DNA of 64,000 nt from Haberlea rhodopensis (Eukaryota; Streptophyta; Magnoliopsida; Lamiales; Gesneriaceae): assembly GCA_907163345.1 (NCBI GenBank), contig CAJQUN010001213.1:1-64000 (forward strand), read 5' to 3'. Position numbers and translations under genes: made by a program. Shown here piece after piece: positions 10,947 through 19,788 of this stretch. The notes under the pieces were generated by a model. It worked only from the letters and a program-made list of their open reading frames with translations, was not told where the DNA came from and did not search any database. Within the stretch, counting starts at the first letter, position 1, and each line of letters begins with the position of its first letter.

Positions 10947-13183
10947 TCAATCTTGCTTTACAGACAATCTCTCTGATAACACACAATGCAAATCAGTATT
11001 ATATGAATTACATGCAACTGCGAAGATAAGCCAAGGAATCATATGTAAACCAAGAAAAATTGTATAAAACACGAACTCAACCAATGATAGATTGTATAAG
11101 GGGCAGCAATAGATGGTAAGAGGCAGACGTACTTATTAGTTCATACGTCACAATCATCGAGGTTCCATAAAAAGACATGTTCAGAAACCGAGGTCCGAAT
11201 CCCCTGTAGAAACCTTTCCACCCGTCCTCTTTAAAGAGTGCCTTTGTAGTCTTGAGCACAGACGGTCTTCCAATGCCGTAATCATCAACAACCTATGCAC
11301 CGAAGTGAGAAAAAAAAAACCCGTAGTGTTTCACTGCTTGATGGATGAGATAAGAGCGTGACAAATAATATTTTACAAATTTCATTACCTGAAGTCGTGT
11401 CTTTACGGTGTCTATTGGAGTGGTAATGACTGAAGAGACGGATCCAGCCACCGCACCGGCTGTAGCTTGAACACCAACCATTTCTGCATGGGATGGTTTA
11501 TTTTCTGAGTCATCTGCGTAGCCAAGACTCCTAAGGTCAAAAATAAAAGTTAAAAGAGAGCCATTTCTTAACTAGATGTCCTTGATGGCTCTTCAACCGC
11601 CACAAAATAAAACATGTACCTCCAAATTATGTGTTGGGAAGTACCATAGGCACCCCACCAAAGTGCTGATGCAGGAGATTGTGTTATGACTGTTAATCCA
11701 AAACCTCTATATAAGCCACGGAGTCCTTCAGCCTTTATCACCTTACGTACAACATCAAATGGACCATTGCAAGCTATAGTTCCCGGAAGCCCTTGAACCA
11801 TTAATCGCTGGCATATCTGGAAAAAAAGGCAGTTTAATTTTGAAGCTTGGATCTTTAAGAATCAATCGATATAGAAGTTTTCCGAAAGGGGAAGTTTGCA
11901 AGATGGCTGAGATCAGAGTATCATCATGATAAGCTTTGCAAGACCCCACATACACTCGTTGATACGAAGAATTACATAATGTAACAAGAGCATGGAAGAA
12001 TTTGAATACACACCACCTCCAAAGGCACAAAGTATACACATGATAAATTGGAGACCATTCCTGCAACACCATTAGCGATGCCGATACGAGTTGCTTCCGG
12101 CATATCAAGGCCTTCTGTGTATTTCAGGGTCATATCCTTCGACATTTCAAGTGAGGTAAAAGCCAGGACTCGACCAGGTATTGATCCAATGGCTGATGTG
12201 CCAAAGCCTCTAAAAATACCACGAATACTGTCCCTCCTAATAATGTGTCTGAAAACAGAAAATCCTGTCACGTGGAATCCAGATCCAGCTACCTGCATCC
12301 TCGTCTTCACAACTGCTGTTGGGTGTACTAAAGCTGACTGAACAGTAAAAAGAATAGCCCCAATAATATGAAACCTTGTCTTATCCAACCTGAAATTCCG
12401 CACTCACAAGTCAGCCAGACCACTAGATTCAAGGAACCATGCAGCATTATAATTGATGCACAATGTCCACTAAGAATACAACGAATACAAAGCTAGATAA
12501 ACAAAACCTAGAATATGTAACTACCATGCCTGGAAGAGCAAACGATTTTTTTGCATCCGCCACAATAAGGTGTGATTTCTCCAAATTAAAATACAAAAAC
12601 CAAATCATAATGTCCAATGAAAAACACAGACGCTACAAGATCCAATTTTTAAATAAAAGAAATGTACATCAAAATACAGAAAGAAATTGGGTTTAACTAT
12701 AATTGGATTTCATTCTACCAACGGTGATTGGTTCCTCTTATACTTGGTCATGACCATGAACGATCCAGTTAAATCATATATATACTTGAAAAAGCTAACA
12801 TTTTGATGGGTAAACAATCGAATTCCAAGTCCAACATCAGTCTCACGAGGAATTAACACACAGCAAACAATGCGTGCAATCAGACGTCAAAGAACGTGAA
12901 AAAAGAACCACTAATTTTGTCAGAGGAAGGTAAAGAGCAAATAAAGAACTCAACCTAGTTAACCAAAGCCATCCGAAATATGTTGATTTCGGGAAAAAGC
13001 AACAATAGAACAAGTAAAGAAAACAACCATACCATTAGTAAAGAATTCACCCCAAAGATGCAGACACACATACAACAAGAATAACAAATCATGTTTATGC
13101 GCGAAATCTGACCTGTTCCAGTTGATGTCGGTGTCAGCGAGAGCCAATTCTGGGGTGGAGACGTGTGCAGTTTCAAATGCCAT
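10947..13183 (-). CDS. Mitochondrial carrier family protein, SLC25A44-like
   Basis: Six exons on the minus strand: 13183-13113, 12389-12014, 11816-11620, 11530-11389, 11292-11133 and 10972-10947. All join in phase with GT..AG introns to 972 bp and 323 residues. Three mitochondrial-carrier repeats are visible. Their matrix-helix signatures are HPTAVVKTRMQ (repeat 1), VPLEVICQRL (repeat 2) and TPIDTVKTRLQ (repeat 3); each repeat also has a G-[IFL]-[FY]-RGFG motif (GIFRGFG, GLYRGFG, GFYRGFG). The degenerate repeat 1 and 2 signatures and the WNRLDKTRF start fit the plant SLC25A44-like group; animal SLC25A44 moves branched-chain amino acids into mitochondria, but the plant substrate is not fixed by sequence. 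The last coding exon is only 26 bp and gives the family-like end KRLSVKQD. Reading through its donor GTACGT would give an unrelated tail ending at 11077. Confidence 0.92.
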
Positions 13184-14642
13184 TGGTCATCAAACTTTTT
13201 AAAGCATAATCCAATGATTTGCGGTGTAATAAAAAGAACCCAGTTAATTAAACTGATGAATTTACTAATTTCTGGGTGGAAATTGATTAAGAAAAAGTAG
13301 CATAACTTTCGAGAAAGCTCGAGCGGCTGACCAGAACGGCACGAGGTTTCAGTATTTTACCACAGGAGAATAAAATAAATATTTTATTTTATTTTATTTT
13401 TTAAAAAAAACCTAATAACTTGTCGCTCGTTAGCCGGGGGAAACTTTTCTTATAAATGTATGTGTATTGTTCCGTGTTTCATAAAAGCTCATTCTTTTTA
13501 TTTTTAGATTCGAGTTTCGTAGAACACGGAAAAATCTTTAGCCACCCCTCCTCCTATCAAAAATAAAAACTAACTTAAAATAAAAGTATTTTTTTAGCAA
13601 AATAATATTTTTTTAAAATCCTACCATGTTAAAATCAGTTGTAATTGTATTATATAATTATTTTAATTTTAATTCCAATGGATTTTAAGACATTTGTCTG
13701 GATAAATTTGAAATAACTCAAAAATCATTCGACTTCTTTGGATGAAGTTAGTTTTTTCAATGATCTCAAATTCAATATAAAATCCTACCAAGTTAGACAT
13801 TTCCATTAATAATTATGATATCTGAAATATATCCAATATAGATTCAAATTTAAAATTCTTATTTAAATCAAATCCTAGACACTTCCTCTTATGGAGCGAC
13901 TCCCAGAACAGAACTGTACCGTACTCACTTTCGGTTTAACCGAATTAACGGATAGAACTGAATTATTTTTTAAGTTTGGTTAGATTAATTCAGAAGTTCG
14001 GTTTTAATTTTTAAAAATATCAGTTAAAGCGGTAATGCTATCGGTTTTCATTTAAAAAGTATCAATGTTTTGATTATTTTTTAATAATTTTTAAACTTTT
14101 GTTTTTATTTGCTAAAATATTGGTTTCGATTACTGATCAAGTTGGTTATTAAAAAATTCATTTCAAGTTATCGATTATAAAAAAAATCAGGTTAAAAAAG
14201 TTCGGTTCGATTATTAACTGAACCGACCAATTGTACAACCCTAATTATTTGACGTGGCTGAGAAGACGGGAAAGCCAAGGAAAGAAAACCCATTAGCAAT
14301 TAATCATTTATTAAACTAATTTTGAATGAATGATCGATTGGAAAATGAGATGATTAGTTAATCAGATAATGCAGCAATTAAGACCATCGCTGGACTTCTT
14401 CTACACAATAGCATGCGACTCAGAAGGGATTAGAGCGTGTCAAGAATCAGAGAATGTCTTAAAACTAGGTTTTAAAGAAGGAAAAATTAGATATGAAGTT
14501 GGATTTCTGAGTTTGTAGACATGCAATAAACAGAGTTGATTGGGATCAATAATCGAAAATTATATTTAATTACAAGATCATTTAATCAAAAGGAGGATAA
14601 AGACATGTAAATTAAGAGAAATAATAATAGGAAATCTAGCTT
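13184..14642. other. Intergenic
   Basis: Between the carrier start and the CURT1B stop. AT-rich, with no open frame of interest. 13930-14230 is rich in repeated TTCGGTT/AACCGAA-like words (CGGTTTAACCGAATTAACGG and TTCGGTTCGATT...CTGAACCGACC), a style common in dispersed plant repeats. I could not fix ends or a target duplication for it. Confidence 0.4.
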
Positions 14643-16982
14643 TCAGCTGGTGCCAATAATGCCCTGATATGTGTCCTTCATTTTCTGTATAAAGGCTTCC
14701 CTGAAATTTTAGCAGCAAATATATCTTTATTTATAGTTAATTAATCACTTTAAAACTGATGACTGGCGCCCAGATTCTTTATTTATGTTCAAATACAGAA
14801 TTTAAACGGAAAATTTGATGTCCATGTAGTATCCCGGAGGACAACATCACCATTAATTTGACATTTTTCAAAATAATGGCGAGATGCATTTGTCATTAGG
14901 GTATCATCAAATAAACTGAATTAAACATTACCTGTCACGTTTGTATGCCAGATTTTTGTATGCATACCATTGCAGTAAGTACAAGACAAAACATCCATCA
15001 CTCGAATCGAATTAATCTGAAGATTTAATTAGGTTCATTGGTTCTCTATTTTATAAAATATTAATTTATTATTCTCCGATCTGTGTTGGCCATGGGCAGA
15101 GCCACACTATAGGCTAGGTTGAGCTATATCCTCATGCAATTTAAAAAATAATAATATTTTAGTGTTAATTTTCAGATATTTAGTTTTTTAGCTAAATCCC
15201 CTAAATTGTCATAGTTCTTTAGCGCAGTCTAACTCGACCAACCATAGGTAATTTTGAATCATGGCTCCGCCCATGATGTCGGTTATTAATAGATTATATC
15301 AAATCATCTTAAGTTTTAATAATTGGAATTTTTTGAGTTCTTAGACGTTTTTAAGCCGAGAGATATTTGAGCCTAACTTATGGATCAATTCAATATGATT
15401 AGTCTAAACTTGTTGATATGTTAGTTTATGTATTTCTTATTTGAAATGTATTGTATTTTAATATTGAGTTGGTGTATAATTGAGGCTTAATTTGGTGCAT
15501 ACAAGTACAACAAAAACTTACACCAGTATATCCGATTCCTACTAGCTCCATAAGACCTGGTATCACTGGAAGCTTATCAATTGCCTGTCGAATTTTGAGA
15601 AGAAAATTATTGATATGAGATTGGGGAATTAATGAGATTATATGATTAAGATTAATTAAGGAATGCATACAGATACAACTCCAGCAGAAGCCCACAGTGC
15701 AACGAGTGCAGCCACTCCTAGAGAAGACACTGCATACTTGTCTTCTACTTTGTCCCACTGTACCAAATTATTAAGCACAATATTTGCACAACATTGAAAT
15801 TGTATAAAATAAAATCAACCCAGTTTTAAGTGTTCATCTGTCTTTTTACTAATTAAAATATTTAGAGTTTGTTGAAGTATATGGCTCATGTACTGAAAAT
15901 AGGCATATGCCAAAGTGGAGTGTAGTGAAGCGGAACGGAGCGACGACATCTGTCTTTGGGAGTCTAGGATGCTGATTAGGTTGGAGTGCGGGGGCAACGC
16001 CCCACAGTATGGCACGAGGGTATTCTTGTAATTTCTCTCGTATGTCTAAACTAGAGTTTGTAGAGTTATTATATAAAGAGACTCTCGTGTAACCCTAAAG
16101 AATCATCATCAATAAAATTCAGCCTCAGCTTGCTCTCATGCATGGGCGGACCTATTAAGGGGCAAGGGGGGGCAAGTGCCCCCCTGCCCCAAAAAAATAA
16201 TTTTTTTTACTTAAAAATAATAATTTTTTTTAAAAAATTGCGATTTTATCATAAAAAATTATATTTTGCCCCCCTTAAATTATATTTTGACCTCTAAAAT
16301 TTTTTTGGGCCTAAATTTTCTATTTTAAATTTCTTTTGCCCTCCCTTCCTAAAAATCCTGCATCCGCCACTGCTCTCATGGACGTATACACGTTGTCGAA
16401 CCATACTAAATCTTGTGTTGTTATTCTATTCTGTTTTCGTATAATCTTACACGTAATTGTTGCATCTTTTTAAGTTTATCTGTTCAACAGATTTTGTGTA
16501 GTCATTAATATATGAAAAATCGTTCATTTAATTCAAAAAAAGTCTTAGCGTAAGTCTAGGTAAATACATAACATTAATTTGTCAAAAAAAAAAAATATCT
16601 TACAGCTTCTTGAATAGTTTTTATGAACTCTGGAGTCTCGGCAAAAGTAACGGCATCAGCTGGGGGATCTCCAGTAGCCATGGCAACTACATTCCGTGCG
16701 ATCTTTCGACCTGAATGTGAAATGTAATTTATTACAATCGTGAACTGACCAATTCACATATGCCTAAGCAAGCATCGGGTGTGAAGGTAACTTACAGTAA
16801 GCAGTGGTCTTGGCAAGGCGTGTGGGCGAATGGACGGCGGCGGGGAGTGCATGGAGATTGCGCAAAGTCACACATTGCGACGAAGCTGCTGATGCGGCGG
16901 ATTGATGGCGAGGAGGAGCCTTTGCATCAACGAGGGTGGATGATGAAGAAAATGAAAGTGGGGTGGGTGTTGTTGAGGCCAT
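14643..16982 (-). CDS. CURT1B: CURVATURE THYLAKOID 1B-like protein
   Basis: Six exons on the minus strand: 16982-16796, 16710-16604, 15757-15671, 15584-15522, 14969-14932 and 14700-14643. They total 540 bp and 179 residues in one frame. The N-terminus (MASTTPTPLSFSSSSTLVDA) is a chloroplast transit peptide. The mature part has WDKVEDKYAVSSL, a first membrane segment (GVAALVALWASAGVV), the conserved link SAIDKLPVIPG, a second segment (LMELVGIGYTG), YKNL and a basic amphipathic C-terminus ending KDTYQGIIGTS. This is the CURT1 pattern; these proteins oligomerise at grana margins and bend thylakoid membranes. The transit and SRKI/CRKI region resembles the B isoform (PSI-P/TMP14). Start 16982 is preferred over the in-frame ATG at 17036 because MAST- fits the family. 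Oddity: exon 5 is preceded by AA, not AG (14970-14971). Introns 2 and 4 carry transposon insertions. No other defect is visible. Confidence 0.87.
15092..15276. mobile_element. MITE-like element in CURT1B intron 4
   Basis: Inverted ends ATGGGCAGAGCCAC at the left and ATGGCTCCGCCCATG at the right enclose about 185 bp without coding capacity. GGGCGGAGCC-type termini recur in plant Mutator-like miniature elements. I could not see a clean target duplication, so limits are approximate. Confidence 0.5.
15870..16489 (+). repeat. Solo LTR (Copia-like) in CURT1B intron 2, interrupted by a MITE
   Basis: Starts TGTTGAAG and ends TTCAACA, so the termini are inverted copies. Flanks are GAGTT (15865-15869) and GATTT (16490-16494), a 5-bp duplication with one mismatch. 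Inside are a TATA-like TTATATAAAGAGACTC near 16071 and an AATAAA-type signal at 16111, as in an LTR promoter and R region. No internal domain is present, so it is read as a solo LTR. Plus orientation is antisense to CURT1B. Confidence 0.6.
16141..16371. mobile_element. Mutator-type MITE nested in the solo LTR
   Basis: 231 bp flanked by a perfect 9-bp duplication GCTCTCATG (16132-16140 and 16372-16380), the size made by Mutator-like transposases. Ends are CATGGGCGGACC and GCATCCGCCACT, roughly inverted. The interior is a C/G-run plus A/T-rich DNA without an ORF. Confidence 0.75.
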
Positions 16983-17674
16983 TGATTCACACTGTGTATA
17001 CGTAGAATTTACTAAATGGAAATATTTGTTCAACAAATTTATTATACTAAGCAGATGTTCTGATTTTTACACGTGCTTTTATTTTATTTCAGCGGTGATA
17101 GAAGAGGTGGAATTGTATGACTCCCGGTGTAAGCCACTCGTTCCCATCAATCTGGATAATGTGGATTGATGGCGCAAAACAGGGATGAACTTTTATGGTG
17201 TCCATTTGGATAAAATGTATATTGTGGAAAACAATTTTAGTGCTCCTCAATAATAACTATAAAAATCCATGTATCAAGTGATATAGCAGAGAAAAAAAAA
17301 ATTTAATCGAGCTGGTCGCAAATTATCGATGTGACGGACCCAACAACGTTTTGTATTTACCCAAACGTCGAGGGGCGGACGGACATATTAAGAATACATA
17401 GGGTTTCAACTCAAAAATCAATTGGTAATGAGTGGTATAACTCATGTATATTATAAATAGCTAACATACCTTGTAAATTCCCGATGTGGACAACTCTCAG
17501 CACACCTCCTCATGTGTGACACAATATAAGTCAAACACGTGGATTGATAACGTGGGTGACAGTGAGCATGCGGGTGAGATAGTTAATCACATGAAAAGTC
17601 TGCTTCGATACCATATTACGAATACATGGGGTTCCAACTCAAAACCAATTGGTAATGAGTGGAGTAATTTATGT
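16983..17674. other. CURT1B upstream region with a local duplicated segment
   Basis: Holds the likely CURT1B promoter. From 17380 a segment (GAATACATAGGGTTTCAACT...GGTAATGAGTGG...CTAACATACCTTG) occurs once at about 17390-17500. A second copy begins near 17607, is cut at 17674 by element A, and resumes at 40830-40900. No coding feature is seen. Confidence 0.6.
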
Positions 17675-18073
17675 TGTTGAAAAACACATGGCCGGTGCAT
17701 TTATGTAAAGGTGGCAAAGTTTGAAAGTTTTCAAATGCAGCAAATGGAATAGTAACACTTGAATTTGTACCTATAAATAGATGCGTTCTTGTTCATTCAA
17801 GGTATCCTAACTCAAGCAAACAAAGATTAATTCTTGAGTGTTTTCTGGAGAGAGTTAGAGAGATTGTTCTCTTGGTTATACTTGGGGTTGGGTTTGTGAG
17901 AGATTAAGTTTTCTGTAAACACTTGAAAAGATTTCTTCCTATAATAAGATTTGCAGCAGCTCCGTAGATGTAGCCTATATTGGGTGAATCATGTAAATCG
18001 AATGTGTTCTTGTTGATTTTTTATTCCGCATTATTGGTGTTTTATTCTCAATTGCTTTGGTCCATCCCCAACA
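17675..18073 (+). repeat. 5' LTR of element A
   Basis: 399 bp from TGTTGAAAAACACATGG to TCCCCAACA, with CCTATAAATAGATG as likely promoter core near 17771. Confidence 0.88.
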
Positions 18074-18075
18074 AC

Positions 18076-18091
18076 TGGTATTAGAGCCAAG
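18076..18091 (+). other. Primer-binding site of element A
   Basis: TGGTATTAGAGCCAAG, complementary to initiator tRNA-Met 3' ends apart from one change, two bases after the 5' LTR. Confidence 0.85.
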
Positions 18092-18310
18092 TTCTTTTTT
18101 ACTGGGTGGAGCTTTGGTGTTGTAGACGAATACTTATTGACTAAGGAGGTTCTGTATAGGAAAATCGGTATTTAAGTGGGATCGGTGTGACCCCACCATT
18201 TTTCTTGGGAATCTTGAAGTTCTGTCTAGGAAAGATCGGGATTCTCTCTTCCTGAGAGCTTACTTAGTGTATACTATTCAGGTATACTGTTCATCAAAGT
18301 ATCAGAAGCA

Positions 18311-18370
18311 ATGACTGGAGAAGATGGATCGGACCTGGAATCAACAAGTTCGATGGCACATATTTTACGT
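18311..18370 (+). pseudogene. Start of element A gag, cut by element B
   Basis: ATG at 18311 (MTGEDGSD) leads after a frame slip into NKFDGTYFT. The reading continues across the B insertion at 36620 with FWLLQIKDYLYSK, the standard N-terminus of Copia Gag (W....L...L). Element B separates the two parts by 18.2 kb. Confidence 0.75.
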
Positions 18371-19537
18371 TGTTAGGATCGGTCCGGAGTGTTTAGAGGG
18401 GGGGGGGGGGGTGAATGAACACTCCTTATAAAATTTATCCTATGTGAATTCTTTCGGATTAGTGAAAGAAATCTGTTACTTAATCAACTCTTTGAACAGA
18501 ACAGACCACTAAAAAGGTAAGTGCGGAAACGGTATGCTCTTGTAAAAGTAAGAACGGCTCGATGGCTAAGTGCAGAAGGATAAAACACAGGATATGTTTC
18601 TGGAAGTTCGAAGGTGGTGTAATCCTTCTACGTCTCCCCTTCTTCCAATTAAGGAAGGTTTATACTAGAAGACTTTGATTTATACAATCCTGTTGTACAA
18701 ACCCGATTCAGGCTGGATTTACCTCACTACCAGTCTGAAACTCCTAGTCACTCAACCTGCTCAGACACACTCTGTCTGACAGTTACAATAAGTTGCTCAC
18801 TTCAATTTTTCAATACACAATGCGCACAGTGATCCTTCAATGATCAAATGTTACAAAGTAATCGCGCTTAAAAATAACTTCAGCTCGAAAGCTTCTGAAC
18901 TTTGTAAGCGTGTGCAGTTGCTTTCTTGTGTGTTTTTTGATTGATCAGCGTGAGTTCAAAAACCAGAGTTAATGTCTTCCTTTTGTTGCATTCTTTTATA
19001 GGTGAGGGTAGCAACGGCATTGTTTCCCTTAATGTGCAACTATGACTCTTTTTAAACTCTGAGAAAGCTACAGTCTTCTTCTTCAGGACACTTGCCGTTC
19101 TGGTGTATGCTTTCGGCGACTGTCAGGTAAGCTCTTCTTTGTCTTCTTACCTTTAATGGCAATCTTCAATTTTTGATCCTTTGTAGCATTAATTACAGCA
19201 TTAAATGCTACAATAAATGACCGTTAATGGTTCGGACTGAGAAGCCATCCTTTATGTATCTTTGACTGCTCTGATCTGATAAAGGTTGAGATCGATCTGA
19301 AGTATCGATCTAGTCAGTCTGGAATCCATCAATCCGGTCTGATATGTGATATTCTTTATCAGCTTGCTTTGTTTTGCGTGATTGATCTGGTATGCCTGAT
19401 TTCCATCGATCCGGTCTGAAATGTTCTGTCAACTTGCTCTGTTTTGTCCGATCGATCTGGTCAATCTGATTTCTATCGATCCGGTCTGGAATGTTTTGTC
19501 ATCTTTAAAATCTCATCGATAAGGTCCGGAACTAACA
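18371..19537 (-). repeat. 3' LTR of element B
   Basis: 1167 bp, TGTTAGGATC...CTAACA on the plus strand. Near the plus-strand left end, GGAGTGTT and AACACTCC enclose a run of 14 G. Confidence 0.93.
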
Positions 19538-19551
19538 AATTCCCCCTTTTT
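19538..19551 (-). other. Polypurine tract of element B
   Basis: On the minus strand AAAAAGGGGGAATT directly precedes the 3' LTR. Nearly the same string serves element C. Confidence 0.85.
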
Positions 19552-19788
19552 GATGATGACAAAACCTAGCTTCTAAGTCTTTTTAACCAGTCTTGATAAG
19601 AGCTCTGAAGCGAGTGCTTTCGGATCGATTACTTCTTTGTTCAAATAAATGAACATCATTAAGTTGGATCGATTAAATCTTTATTATTAAGCCTTATGAT
19701 GAGGTTCAAAATAAATGAACACAGACTTAATCAAACGAGGATTTTATTGATCACCAAGAAAATCCTAAAAATACACAGTCTGAAAATA

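Noticed and set aside
11077..11259. Carrier C-terminus ending at 11077
   Set aside because: Reads through a good donor; splicing to 10972 restores the family C-terminus and a consistent total frame.
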